Shown here: positions 46,274 to 55,115 of the stretch, piece after piece | Layout: each line of letters begins with the position of its first letter | Numbering within the stretch: position 1 is the stretch's first letter | From: JBDHDH01 sp039591615 | GTDB taxonomy: Bacteria > Gemmatimonadota > Gemmatimonadetes > Gemmatimonadales > GWC2-71-9 | Direction: 5' to 3' | DNA: 64,000 nt | Assembly: GCA_039591615.1 (NCBI GenBank) | Contig: JBDHDH010000001.1 | Span: forward strand, 1-64,000 | Notes under the pieces: generated by a model | Databases searched by the model: none | What the model saw: the letters and a program-made list of their open reading frames with translations, nothing else | What the model was told of the DNA's origin: nothing | Translations under genes and position numbers: made by a program

Positions 46274-47068
46274 ATTTTCGCAGCCGGTGCGCTCGCCGCC
46301 GCCCTCGTGGCGGCGTGCGACGCGCCGGCTTCGCGTTTCGATCTGATCTACGTCGACGGCAGAGCGGTCGCCGCAGCCGGCGACACGGTCTCTGCCGTCA
46401 CCCGCCCCGCCGACCAAGGGTTCCTCGTCTACGATCGACGCACCAAGCTCGTGGACACTCTCGGGCAGAACGACCTCACAAGTCCCTTCCACATCCAAGA
46501 GGCGGACGGACGGTGGTACGTGTCGGACGTCCGAGAGGGGAGAGCCTCGGTCGCCATCTTCTCAGCCAACGGAATACTCGAGGAACGCGTCGACCTCGAT
46601 ACCGTTGCCTCCGCGCCCCATCAGTTCGCCGTCCTCCCCGACGGCCGCATCGTCGTGGAAGCGGCAGACGATCAATTGGTTACCCTTCGCCCCGGTGAGG
46701 AGGCTCGGACTCTCGCCATTACCGACCGGAGCGACCGCAGCGGCCTCATAGTAGCAGCCAGCGGTGGGGTCCTCCACGCCATCCCCGGGCAGTCGATCAC
46801 CCTCTACAACGCGAATGGAAATCTGCGTTGGAGACTGCCCTGGCCGTGGCACGAAGGGGCGTTCGTCGCCGACATGGCCGTCGACGCCCGTGGGCGCTAC
46901 CACGTCATCGCGGGCGAGGAGGGACGCAGCACCTTCGTCGTATTCACGCTCTCTCCTACCACCGGAGAGATTCTGCGGTGGTCCGTCCCCGGCACACAGG
47001 CCACCTTTGTGGTGGATCGCCTGGGACAGATCGAGCCGGACACCGCAGGTCGGTGGATTGGGGGGTAG
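46274..47068 (+). CDS. Beta-propeller-like lipoprotein without a canonical start codon
   Basis: About 264 residues. A lipobox (ALVAAC) precedes a repeated-blade pattern (FDLIYVDGRAVAAAGDTVSAV, FHIQEADGRWYVSDVREGR, FAVLPDGRIVV, DMAVDARGRYHVI) like 6-bladed beta-propeller/NHL proteins. In this frame no ATG, GTG, TTG or CTG lies near the signal sequence; ATT at 46274 is the only nearby start-like codon. The nearest canonical start (46121) would add ~51 out-of-frame residues. Either an ATT start, coupling to the previous gene, or a sequence error. Convergent with dnaJ. Confidence 0.7.
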   Translation: MFAAGALAAALVAACDAPASRFDLIYVDGRAVAAAGDTVSAVTRPADQGFLVYDRRTKLVDTLGQNDLTSPFHIQEADGRWYVSDVREGRASVAIFSANGILEERVDLDTVASAPHQFAVLPDGRIVVEAADDQLVTLRPGEEARTLAITDRSDRSGLIVAASGGVLHAIPGQSITLYNANGNLRWRLPWPWHEGAFVADMAVDARGRYHVIAGEEGRSTFVVFTLSPTTGEILRWSVPGTQATFVVDRLGQIEPDTAGRWIGG

Positions 47069-47086
47069 TGCAGGGAGGGATGCCAC

Positions 47087-48205
47087 TCAGTACTTCAGAT
47101 TCGATACCTCCGCGAACTCCTTGAGGAGCTTCTCCTGCTCCGGCGTGAGTTCTTCCGGAACCCTCACGTCGATCTCCACAAACTGATCGCCCCGGCGGCC
47201 GTTTCGCTCGATCCCCTGCCCCCGGAGCCGGAATTTCCGACCCGGCTGCGTTCCCGGCGGAATCCGAAGGACGACGTGCTTCCCATCCACGGTTCGCACC
47301 TTGATCTTCGTTCCCAGGGTGGCCTGCGCGAGATTGAGGGGCACGGTGCAATAGAGATTATGACCGTCGCGACGGAAGAACCGGTCGGGCGTGACCGCGA
47401 ACGTGACGAGGAGGTCACCCGCCGGCCCGCCACTCGGATCCCGTTGCCCCTGTCCCTTCAGTCGTACCTTGTGCCCGGTATCCGTCCCCGACGCGACCGA
47501 GACCAGAATGCGCTTCGGGACGGTCACGTCACCCTGACCGTCGCACTTGGGGCACGGCTGAGTCGCCACCCGACCCTGCCCCCGACACGCAGGACAAGGT
47601 CGGTTCACGGCGAATGTGCCCTGACCGAAGCTCACCGTCCCCCGTCCGTTGCATTCCGAGCAGGCGTTGATCTTGGCTCCGGGGGCCGCTCCCGAGCCGC
47701 CACAAGACGGACAGGCCTCGGAGACGTTCACGGTGATGGGCACCTTCCCACCGAGCGCGGCCACGCGGAACGGCAGCTCCACGGTCATCTCGATGGGCTC
47801 GACGCCCCCCGGTGACCGCTTTCCGCGTCCGAAGATCGATGAAAAGAGATCGCCCAGCCCCCCAAAACCTCCGAATGGGCTACCGGTTGCCCCCCCAAAA
47901 TCGAGATCCTCGACGCGGAACGACGTGCCCCCCGGCCGGCCAGGGCGGCCACCCCAGCCACCACGGGCACCCGCCCCGAAGGCCCCCAGCTTCCGCATGG
48001 TGTCGTACTTCTTTCGCTTGTCCGCATCGCTCAGGACGGCGTGCGCCTCAGAGATCTCTTTGAAGCGCTCCGCCGCCGATGTGTCGCTGGGGTTGGCGTC
48101 AGGATGGTACTTCTTGGCCAGCCGACGGTACGCCTTCTTGATGTCGTCGGTGGAGGCGCGCTCGGTGACGCCCAGGACCTGATAGTAATCCTTGACCGCC
48201 GGCAT
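47087..48205 (-). CDS. dnaJ: Co-chaperone DnaJ
   Basis: 372 residues. J domain with HPD (about 34-36) in YHPDANP, a Gly-rich linker, four zinc-finger CxxCxGxG repeats (CPSCGGSG, CSECNGRG, CPACRGQG, CPKCDGQG) and the C-terminal substrate-binding domain. Stimulates DnaK ATPase and delivers unfolded proteins. It follows grpE by 2 nt; dnaK and hrcA are not adjacent. Confidence 0.97.
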   Translation of the reverse strand: MPAVKDYYQVLGVTERASTDDIKKAYRRLAKKYHPDANPSDTSAAERFKEISEAHAVLSDADKRKKYDTMRKLGAFGAGARGGWGGRPGRPGGTSFRVEDLDFGGATGSPFGGFGGLGDLFSSIFGRGKRSPGGVEPIEMTVELPFRVAALGGKVPITVNVSEACPSCGGSGAAPGAKINACSECNGRGTVSFGQGTFAVNRPCPACRGQGRVATQPCPKCDGQGDVTVPKRILVSVASGTDTGHKVRLKGQGQRDPSGGPAGDLLVTFAVTPDRFFRRDGHNLYCTVPLNLAQATLGTKIKVRTVDGKHVVLRIPPGTQPGRKFRLRGQGIERNGRRGDQFVEIDVRVPEELTPEQEKLLKEFAEVSNLKY

Positions 48206-48207
48206 CT

Positions 48208-48888
48208 CTACGTGCGAGCCTCCTCGCCCATGCCAACGTCTGCCTCACCCTCCGGTGCAACATTCACATGGACCCGCGCAGGACGGAGCAACGCATTGCC
48301 GAACTGATAGCCGATCTGGAGAACCGCCGCCACGGTTCCGTCGTCTTCGGGCGTCTGGGCAGGAAGGGCCCCCACGGCCTCATGGAGATTCGGATCGAAG
48401 CCGTCTCCCACCTGACCCACACGCCTCAGCCCAGCACTCTCCAGCTCGCGCAAGAGCTTCCGCTCAACGAGCTGCACACCGGACAGCACATCCCCGACCG
48501 ACACGCTCGACGGGTCGAGGGAGGTTACTCTCCCGAGATCGTCCAGGGCATCGAGGGAATTGGCGATGACCTCCGCCTGGGCCCGGGACCGCGCCTCGCT
48601 CCGTTCGCGGACCATTCGCTTCTTGAAGTTGTCGAAGTCCGCCGCGAGCCGAAGGTAGCGGTCCTTGAGCGTCTCGACCTCGCCCGTGAGGCGTTGGACC
48701 GCCTGCTCCGGGGGCTCGACAATGGCCCCCCCGCCTAGGGCCTCTCCGGCTTCGGGCTCCTCGCCGGCGATGGGCTGTCCGCTGGCAGCCCTTTCGGAAT
48801 CCGTAGGGTCCTGCTTGATCGCCTCATTGGCAGGAACCGCTGGGTCCTGCGAAAACGTATGCTCTTTAGGTTTCCGACGTTTCGGCAT
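48208..48888 (-). CDS. grpE: Nucleotide exchange factor GrpE
   Basis: 226 residues. Acidic N-terminal extension (about 1-80), a long coiled-coil helix (ERLTGEVETLKDRYLRLAADFDNFKKRM) and the C-terminal beta domain with DGFDPNLHEAVG. GrpE releases ADP from DnaK. First of the grpE-dnaJ operon, with its candidate promoter just upstream. Confidence 0.95.
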   Translation of the reverse strand: MPKRRKPKEHTFSQDPAVPANEAIKQDPTDSERAASGQPIAGEEPEAGEALGGGAIVEPPEQAVQRLTGEVETLKDRYLRLAADFDNFKKRMVRERSEARSRAQAEVIANSLDALDDLGRVTSLDPSSVSVGDVLSGVQLVERKLLRELESAGLRRVGQVGDGFDPNLHEAVGALPAQTPEDDGTVAAVLQIGYQFGNALLRPARVHVNVAPEGEADVGMGEEART

Positions 48889-48922
48889 TCGTGCTCGCTA
48901 TCGTCTAGTTTTCAAACAACTT

Positions 48923-48951
48923 ACAGTATCGCGTGGCACATCGCTTTGCAA
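48923..48951 (-). promoter_or_regulatory. Candidate promoter for grpE-dnaJ
   Basis: On the minus strand TTGCAA (48951-48946), a 17-nt spacer and TACTGT (48928-48923). Transcription would start near 48916, about 28 nt before grpE. No CIRCE element is present. A TTGAAA occurs downstream but lacks a sigma-32-type -10. Confidence 0.45.
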
Positions 48952-49019
48952 GCAGCATACCAACTAACTCCTGCCACTTTGACCTGAGCGACGGTTCACG
49001 GCCGCTTCACCGGACGCTG

Positions 49020-50288
49020 TTAGGCCGGCTCCTGTTCGGGCTCGGTTGCGAGTCGCCGAAGCAGGTTCAGGGCAGCCTGGGCACTTCGACGCCGTACCCA
49101 TTCCCGGCCTCCTGGAAACTGTATGCGGACGGCCCGCTCAGCACTACCCACCCGGGCGGCCAGCCACACCGTTCCCACGGGCTTTTCGATGGTGCCTCCG
49201 CCGGGCCCCGCGATACCGGAAACGGCCACCCCTGCCTCCGTCGCGAAGCGGCGCACCACACCCCGAACCATGGCGCGAACCACCGCCTCACTTACCGCAC
49301 CGTGCTCTTGCAGGAGGTCTTGGGGAATGGCGAGGTCGCGGACCTTGGAATCGTTCGTATAGCAAATCACACCGCCGGCGAAGACCTCGGACGATCCTGG
49401 AATAGCTGTGATCCGCGCGCCGATCATGCCGCCTGTGCACGACTCCGCGACGCTGAGTGTCAGGCCGCAGGTGCGCAGCCGGCCGAGGACCACCTCGGCC
49501 AGATCCACATCACCTTCCCCGTAAACGTAAGGGCCAAGGGTGGGGAGGAGCGAGGCGACTGCGCTGTCCAACGCGGCCGCTGCCTCGTCTTCCGGGAGTC
49601 CCCATGCCGTGAGACGCAGGTCCACCCCGATACCCTGGGGGAGATACGCAACCGTGACGGGTGCCACCTGATCCTCATGATCGCCGAGGAGGGAGGCGAG
49701 CCCCGATTCCGTTATCCCGGTCGTGCGGAGGGTACGCGATCGGGTGACGATGGCAGGACCTTCCCTGCGAATGCGTTCTGAGAGGCGGGGAAGCACCTCG
49801 TCGCGCATCAAGCCGCGCATCTCATGCGGCACGCCCGGTAGGAGAACGGCGACGCCACGGGCATCCTCGAGCCAGAGACCCGGGGCCGTTCCTCGTCGAT
49901 TGGGGAGCACGATGGCTCCGCGAGGGACTTCTGCCTGGGTACGGTTCGACTCCGGCATCGGACTCCGGCCGAGGCCGGCGAAGCGCTCTTCGAGGAGGTG
50001 GAGATACTCGGTATCCACCTCGAGGGGCAAGCTGAAGAGCTCAGCCACGGCCCGTTTCGTCACGTCGTCTCTCGTCGGTCCGAGGCCCCCCGTAGCGATC
50101 ACCGCGCCGGTTCGCTCGAGGGCCTCTCGCACCGCCTGCTGAATCTCGGGCCCCCGATCCGGGACCGTGGTCGTGCGTCCCACCCGGATGCCCGCGGCGG
50201 CGATGGTTTGCGCGATCTCAGCTGCGTTCCTGTCGAGGGTGAATCCGAGCAGGAGCTCGGTGCCGATCGTTACGATCTCAAGATCCAT
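49020..50288 (-). CDS. cinA: CinA: competence/damage protein, nicotinamide-nucleotide amidase
   Basis: 422 residues: an N-terminal molybdopterin-binding-like ADP-ribose hydrolase domain (GTELLLGFTLDRNAAEIAQ ... TGGLGPTRDD) and a C-terminal amidase domain (SVAESCTGGMIGARIT, GVAVSGIAGPGGGT). Recycles NMN and is often tied to competence or DNA damage. It overlaps the pgsA end by 11 nt, so the two are coupled; last gene of the long dnaX-recR-mglA run. Confidence 0.95.
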   Translation of the reverse strand: MDLEIVTIGTELLLGFTLDRNAAEIAQTIAAAGIRVGRTTTVPDRGPEIQQAVREALERTGAVIATGGLGPTRDDVTKRAVAELFSLPLEVDTEYLHLLEERFAGLGRSPMPESNRTQAEVPRGAIVLPNRRGTAPGLWLEDARGVAVLLPGVPHEMRGLMRDEVLPRLSERIRREGPAIVTRSRTLRTTGITESGLASLLGDHEDQVAPVTVAYLPQGIGVDLRLTAWGLPEDEAAAALDSAVASLLPTLGPYVYGEGDVDLAEVVLGRLRTCGLTLSVAESCTGGMIGARITAIPGSSEVFAGGVICYTNDSKVRDLAIPQDLLQEHGAVSEAVVRAMVRGVVRRFATEAGVAVSGIAGPGGGTIEKPVGTVWLAARVGSAERAVRIQFPGGREWVRRRSAQAALNLLRRLATEPEQEPA

Positions 50289-50946
50289 CGCCTGGGGCGC
50301 CGCCTGCCGCCGGCGTCCCGCGGAAGAGACGACGATAGCGGTACACGTAGACGGCGAGGGAGTACGCCGTCAGAAGGACCGCGACCCCGAGGGTGACGGC
50401 CACGACGGCCCCATGGAATCGGTCCCAGAGAGCCCCCAACCACCCACGTTCCCACCCGAACGCGACTCGCATGTCCTTCCAGGCAAACCACGCGATCGTC
50501 GCGCCGATGAAGATGTCCTGGACGATGGTCTTGGCCTTGCCCGCGCCGGCGGCAGCGATCACGACACCTCGCCGCTTGGCCAGGTGCCTGAACAGCGTCA
50601 TCAGCACTTCCCGCCCGATCAGGAGGATAGCCACCCAGAGCGGGAGGCTGCCCCACCAGGGAATCTCGTATTCCCGCATCGGATACCGCGTGATCCAATA
50701 GATGGGAATGAGTGTGGCAACGAGGAGCAGCTTATCGGCCAGGGGGTCGAGGAGTTTTCCGATATCCGTAATCTGGTGGCGCTCTCGGGCGAGGCGCCCA
50801 TCGTAGATATCGCTGATGGCCGCCGCGAGAAAGACGACGAACGCGATCAGCTTCGGCTGATAGCCGTTGATGAAGGGAAGAAGCGCGATCACCGGCGCCA
50901 GCGCGATCCGCGCGACAGTGAGAACGTTGGGCAGCGTCCAGATCAT
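50278..50946 (-). CDS. pgsA: CDP-diacylglycerol-glycerol-3-phosphate 3-phosphatidyltransferase
   Basis: Makes phosphatidylglycerol phosphate at the inner membrane. 222 residues with several helices and the CDP-alcohol phosphotransferase motif Asp49-Gly50-x2-Ala53-Arg54-x8-Gly63-x3-Asp67-x3-Asp71. Lies 13 nt downstream of mglA and overlaps cinA. Confidence 0.93.
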   Translation of the reverse strand: MIWTLPNVLTVARIALAPVIALLPFINGYQPKLIAFVVFLAAAISDIYDGRLARERHQITDIGKLLDPLADKLLLVATLIPIYWITRYPMREYEIPWWGSLPLWVAILLIGREVLMTLFRHLAKRRGVVIAAAGAGKAKTIVQDIFIGATIAWFAWKDMRVAFGWERGWLGALWDRFHGAVVAVTLGVAVLLTAYSLAVYVYRYRRLFRGTPAAGGAPGDGS

Positions 50947-50959
50947 GAACAGCTGGTTG

Positions 50960-51634
50960 CTAGCTCAGAGTCTTCAAGACCATTTTCGCCACCGCCCGGA
51001 GTGTGTCAAACACGCCATCCCCAGTGACGGCTACAGATTCGAAGTATGGTACCCGCTCGATCCACGTTCCGTTCATCTGCTGAATCAGCAAGTCACCGGG
51101 GTGCCAGGGATCGGGAGTCGGCTTTTGCTTTCCCGAGTCTTCGACCGGCCATCCGGGATTCAGCGCGCCCTGCAGGCTGTTGACGGGAGCGGCGTTGGGT
51201 AGATCACGCTTATTGTATTGGATGGCGAAGGGAATCTTAGTGAGATCGTATCCGTACTCTGCCATGTTGTCATAGAGGTTCTGCATGGACTCGATGTTGG
51301 CTTCCATGCGCTCCGTCTGGCTGTCGGCCACGAAAATGATCCCATCTACCCCCTTCAAGATCAGCTTTCGAGAGGCGTTGTAGTAAACCTGGCCTGGCAC
51401 CGTGTAGAGGTGAAACCGGGTCTTGAATCCACGAATGGTGCCGAGATCGACCGGAAGGAAGTCGAAAAAAAGCGTACGCTCGGTCTCAGTGGCGAGGGAC
51501 ACCATCTTGCCGCGAGTGTCCGGCGCCAGCTTGCTGAAGATGTGCTCGAGGTTCGTCGTCTTTCCGCCCAGCCCGGGACCGTAATAGACGAGCTTACAGT
51601 TGATCTCCCGGGAGGCATAGTTGATCATCGACAT
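50960..51634 (-). CDS. MglA-like small GTPase with insertion
   Basis: 224 residues. P-loop YYGPGLGGKTTN (18-29), switch region with FLPVDLGTIRGF, switch II TVPGQ (78-82, the MglA variant of DxxGQ) and NKRD (141-144). Myxococcus-type MglA is about 195 residues; here a ~30-residue insertion (about 164-193) interrupts the region before VPYFESVAVTGDGVFDTL. MglA sets polarity and motility with the Roadblock protein MglB, whose homologue is the next gene upstream. Confidence 0.92.
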   Translation of the reverse strand: MSMINYASREINCKLVYYGPGLGGKTTNLEHIFSKLAPDTRGKMVSLATETERTLFFDFLPVDLGTIRGFKTRFHLYTVPGQVYYNASRKLILKGVDGIIFVADSQTERMEANIESMQNLYDNMAEYGYDLTKIPFAIQYNKRDLPNAAPVNSLQGALNPGWPVEDSGKQKPTPDPWHPGDLLIQQMNGTWIERVPYFESVAVTGDGVFDTLRAVAKMVLKTLS

Positions 51635-51651
51635 ATCGGACTGCGCCCCCC

Positions 51652-52149
51652 CTACTCCCCGAAGAGTCGGTCGATCTCATCTTCCGCGCCCTCGAGTAGA
51701 CGCGCCCCGGGCCGGCGTGTGTCGTCGCCCGCGGCGGCGCGATTGAACATCTCCTCGAAGAGCTTCGTCAGCTCTATCACCGTCTGTTTCACCCGCAGAC
51801 GGACCATGCCGACGGTGGTACGTTGGTCGAACAACACCACGAGGATCACTCGCCTCGCAATGTCGGCCAGATACATCGATTCGCGTTCTCCCTGGTGAAA
51901 CAGGGAGGCAAACTCAGGCTCGCCGATCATCTTGGCTAACTGGTCGTTGGCGCTGAAGTCGGCGGCGGTGAGGGACGCGAACGCGGTGGGATCAAAGGAC
52001 AGGCGTTCGCCGGCGTTCGCTAGCAACTGGCCCGTACGGTCTACCAACAAGGCGCATCGGGCACTCGACTCCTTGAGGAAGGTCGTCAGCAGCTCCGTGA
52101 TGCGCTGGTAGTCACGTTCATCAATTGACCAGATGCCAGCACCAGCCAT
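51652..52149 (-). CDS. Roadblock/LC7-domain protein, MglB-like
   Basis: 165 residues. The Roadblock fold (about 15-130) is recognisable in ALLVDRTGQLLANAGERL ... VLFDQRTTVGMVRLRVKQ; such proteins dimerise and act as GTPase-activating partners of MglA. A helical C-terminal tail follows (EEMFNRAAAGDD...). Adjacent mglA gives a complete MglAB pair. Confidence 0.9.
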   Translation of the reverse strand: MAGAGIWSIDERDYQRITELLTTFLKESSARCALLVDRTGQLLANAGERLSFDPTAFASLTAADFSANDQLAKMIGEPEFASLFHQGERESMYLADIARRVILVVLFDQRTTVGMVRLRVKQTVIELTKLFEEMFNRAAAGDDTRRPGARLLEGAEDEIDRLFGE

Positions 52150-52160
52150 GTATCGCTCGC

Positions 52161-52433
52161 TCAGCCGAGTTTGGTTTCCATCCGACGGACGAGGGCCTCT
52201 GCCCTCCGGCGGAGAATCGGATGTTGTTCCCAGGCAAGGTAATCGCGCAAGAGACGTACCGCTTCCACGCTGGGATGGCCGTTCAGATACCCCAGCGCCG
52301 ACAGACGGCGCAAGGGATGATCGCTGAAGAGATTGCGGCGATACTTCCCCATCGAATGCTGGGCGAGCGCGGCTCCGAGCAACGAGCCGAGACCAAACGC
52401 CAGCATGGCCGCCTTCACGCGCCTGCTGGTCAT
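52161..52433 (-). CDS. Small membrane-anchored helical protein
   Basis: 90 residues with an N-terminal membrane segment (MLAFGLGSLLGAAL) and a soluble part resembling a short HEAT-like unit (LRRLSALGYLNGHPSVEAVRLL). It overlaps recR by 4 nt (ATGA) and precedes the MglB-like gene by 11 nt, so it is expressed with them. Function unknown. Confidence 0.75.
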   Translation of the reverse strand: MTSRRVKAAMLAFGLGSLLGAALAQHSMGKYRRNLFSDHPLRRLSALGYLNGHPSVEAVRLLRDYLAWEQHPILRRRAEALVRRMETKLG

Positions 52434-53026
52434 GATGTCATCTCTCGGCGTGCGGCCAGCGCCTGCGCAATGGTAACACCATCGGCGTACTCGAGATCTC
52501 CACCCATGGGGAGCCCGAGCGCGATCCGCGTCACTCGCACGCCCGCCCCTTCGAGCACTTCTCGGACGAACGTTGCCGTGACTTCGCCCTCCATCGACGG
52601 GTTTGTGGCGACGATCACCTCCCGGACCGTGTTACCGTTGGCCAAACGCGCCCTGAGACTCGGGATGTGCAAATCATCGGGCCCCACGCCGTCGAGAGGT
52701 GACAAATGTCCGCCGAGAACATGATACAGGCCCCGGTACTCCCCAGTCCGCTCGATGGGGAGAATATCCGACGCTTCCTCTACAACGCAGAGAATCGAAC
52801 CGTCTCGCCGCGGATCCGCACAGATGGCGCACGGGTCACTTTCGCCGAGGTTGCCGCATACAGAACAGGGGTGGACCCGCTCGGCGAGGTCGGCAATGGC
52901 GTCCGCCAGACGCGCGACGGCCTCGGGCGGTTGCTTGAGTAGAAAGTACGTCAGGCGCGTCGCCGTCTTTCGTCCGATTCCCGGTAGCTTGCTGAGCTCG
53001 CCGGTGAGCTCGTCGATCGCCGACAC
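52430..53026 (-). CDS. recR: Recombination protein RecR
   Basis: 198 residues. Helix-hairpin-helix near LPGIGRKTATRL, zinc finger Cys54/Cys57/Cys66/Cys69 and a Toprim domain (VVEEASDI, ATNPSMEGE). Works with RecFO to load RecA in gap repair. Lies 4 nt after ybaB; dnaX-ybaB-recR is the classic order. Confidence 0.97.
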   Translation of the reverse strand: MSAIDELTGELSKLPGIGRKTATRLTYFLLKQPPEAVARLADAIADLAERVHPCSVCGNLGESDPCAICADPRRDGSILCVVEEASDILPIERTGEYRGLYHVLGGHLSPLDGVGPDDLHIPSLRARLANGNTVREVIVATNPSMEGEVTATFVREVLEGAGVRVTRIALGLPMGGDLEYADGVTIAQALAARREMTS

Positions 53027-53030
53027 GCGC

Positions 53031-53348
53031 TTAGAGCGGGAGCTGAAAAGGTAGCGAAAGCCCGCCCGTGACTTTGTTCAACTCGCTACGGTAGAGCTCT
53101 TCCGCCTTGCGCTGCGCGTCGTTCACCGCAGCGAGCACCAGATCCTCGAGCATTTCCAGATCACCATCGGCCACCGCAGCCGCATCGATCTTGATGGCCC
53201 GGATCTGGCCCCGCCCGTCAGCGGTCGCCTTGACCATCCCGCCGCCGGCTGACCCGGTGACCGAGCGCTGGGCGAGCTCGGTTTGCATCTGGGAGAGCCG
53301 GCCCTGCATCTGCTGGCCCAGCTGAAGGAGTTGAGAGAAATCAGCCAT
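53031..53348 (-). CDS. ybaB: YbaB/EbfC family nucleoid-associated protein
   Basis: 105 residues from ATG 53348 (MADFSQLLQLGQQMQGRL); the frame back to 53423 has no support. Central motif GGGMVKATADGRGQIRAIKID matches the family, which forms DNA-binding dimers. Between dnaX and recR. Confidence 0.94.
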   Translation of the reverse strand: MADFSQLLQLGQQMQGRLSQMQTELAQRSVTGSAGGGMVKATADGRGQIRAIKIDAAAVADGDLEMLEDLVLAAVNDAQRKAEELYRSELNKVTGGLSLPFQLPL

Positions 53349-53447
53349 TGCGTCTCGTCTTATCCAAAACCTTCTCCACCAGTCATTTCCGTGCAAGCTA
53401 CCCTGGCCTTCGGGGCCTCGCAAGCAAGCAGATCACACCTTGTCACG

Positions 53448-55106
53448 CTAGTCCAGAAGCTCCAGATCGAGAGCCTCAGCCACGGTGTCCAGAGTCGGAT
53501 CCTTGTCACGCAACGCCCGAAGGCGCTTGTCCTGGTCGGTAGCCCGATCCAGCCGTCTGGGTTCCGACTCCCCTCCGCTTCTCCCCTCCCCGGCTGGCCG
53601 ACAGGTCACGCGCATGTTCCAGCCGGTGACGCTCTGGATCGCGTCCGCGATCAATCTGCTACTCTGCTGTAATCCACCGAGGTGTACGTCGCTTTCGGAC
53701 ACCTCGAGGGTCACCGTTCCTGCGGCAACGTCCGTCGGGGCGGCATGGCCCAACGCTTCCTGCACGACGCGACGACGTTTCCCGACAGCCTCCAGCACGG
53801 CCGGCCACGCACCCCGCAAAGCGACCAACGAGGGCTCCGTCTCCACCCCCGGCCGAGGCGTCGGTGCCGAGTGCCCCGGGGGGGTAATCCCGGCGTCACG
53901 GGTCGCGCGCTTCGGCGGAGCCGGCACACCCGCTGCCGTCCTCGCCTGATCAGCCGAAGCGTTCGAGGGCCCGAGAGCCCGAACCACGTCCTCCAGCTCC
54001 ACGGTGCGGTCGAGCAACGTCCACTGGACAAGGAGGGTTTCGACGTGGAGGCGCACGTTCGGAGTCCGGCGGATTGCCACCTCCGCCTCGCCAAGGAGCT
54101 TGAGCATCCTCAACACGTCTCCTTCGCGAACGGACTCGGCCTGTCGGTCCACCGCGGTCCGGAGAGCCTCCGTGAGCCCATCCGGATCACCACCGAGAAG
54201 GCGCAGGAGGAGCGCCCGCAACGCCTCTCCCGCTCCATTCACGAACTCCACCAAGTCGGCGCCCGCCTCCACGAGACGCGCCACATATGGGAACACGTCG
54301 GCTGTCCGATGCCCGACGATCATGTCGAGGAGCTCAGCGTAGAGCTCATCGTCAATCAGGCCCAGTGCATCCCGTACGCGTGTTGCCGTGACGGCCCCCT
54401 CGCCGAACGCGAGCGTCTGGTCGAGGAGCGACAGGGCATCCCGCATTCCCCCCGACGCCACCCGGGCGATCAGCTGTGCGGCGTCGTCGTCGAGTGAGAT
54501 CCTTTCCTGGTCTGCCACGAAACGCAGCCGATCGCCAATGGCCCGTGGCCCAATTCTGCGAAAATCGAATCGCTGGACCCGGCTGAGCACGGGAGCCGCG
54601 GTGTTCGCGATCTTTTGCGGCTCGGTGGTCGCGAACACGAAGACCACCCGAGCAGGCGGCTCCTCGAGGATCTTGAGGAGCGCGTTCCACGCCTCACGGG
54701 TGAGCATATGGGCCTCATCGATGATGTACACCTTGTAGCGGCCTTCACCGCTGGCGGCGTACATCGCCCGTTCCCGCAGGTCTCGGGCGTCATCGACCCC
54801 CCGATTGCTGGCAGCGTCGATCTCGACGACATCGAGGTTGGCCGCGCCCGACCAAATGCGACGGCACGAATCGCATTCGCCGCACGGTTCCCCGTCGCGC
54901 TCGGCTCGACGCTCACAGTTGAGGGCCATGGCGAGAATTCTCGCCGCGCTCGTCTTCCCCACACCCCGCGGACCGGTGAGCAGGTACGCATGGGCGACGC
55001 GGCGCTTCACCACCGCCCCGGCCAGGCCGGCTGCAATGTGGTCCTGGGCGACGAGCTCGGCGAAACGGGTCGGTCGGTACTTCCGGGCGAGTGCAGTACG
55101 TGACAT
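53448..55106 (-). CDS. dnaX: DNA polymerase III subunits gamma/tau
   Basis: 552 residues from ATG 55106 (MSRTALARKYRP). Clamp-loader AAA+ core: Walker A GPRGVGKT (45-52), zinc Cys64/75/78/81, DEAH 130-133. A long, variable C-terminal tail (about 370-552) corresponds to tau. The frame's first ATG at 55148 lies inside the SRP RNA and is rejected. No frameshift site for gamma was identified. Confidence 0.95.
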   Translation of the reverse strand: MSRTALARKYRPTRFAELVAQDHIAAGLAGAVVKRRVAHAYLLTGPRGVGKTSAARILAMALNCERRAERDGEPCGECDSCRRIWSGAANLDVVEIDAASNRGVDDARDLRERAMYAASGEGRYKVYIIDEAHMLTREAWNALLKILEEPPARVVFVFATTEPQKIANTAAPVLSRVQRFDFRRIGPRAIGDRLRFVADQERISLDDDAAQLIARVASGGMRDALSLLDQTLAFGEGAVTATRVRDALGLIDDELYAELLDMIVGHRTADVFPYVARLVEAGADLVEFVNGAGEALRALLLRLLGGDPDGLTEALRTAVDRQAESVREGDVLRMLKLLGEAEVAIRRTPNVRLHVETLLVQWTLLDRTVELEDVVRALGPSNASADQARTAAGVPAPPKRATRDAGITPPGHSAPTPRPGVETEPSLVALRGAWPAVLEAVGKRRRVVQEALGHAAPTDVAAGTVTLEVSESDVHLGGLQQSSRLIADAIQSVTGWNMRVTCRPAGEGRSGGESEPRRLDRATDQDKRLRALRDKDPTLDTVAEALDLELLD

Positions 55107-55115
55107 AGGAGGTAA

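Noticed and set aside
48889..49019. CIRCE or sigma-32 promoter before grpE
   Set aside because: Neither the inverted repeat nor a matching -10 is present.
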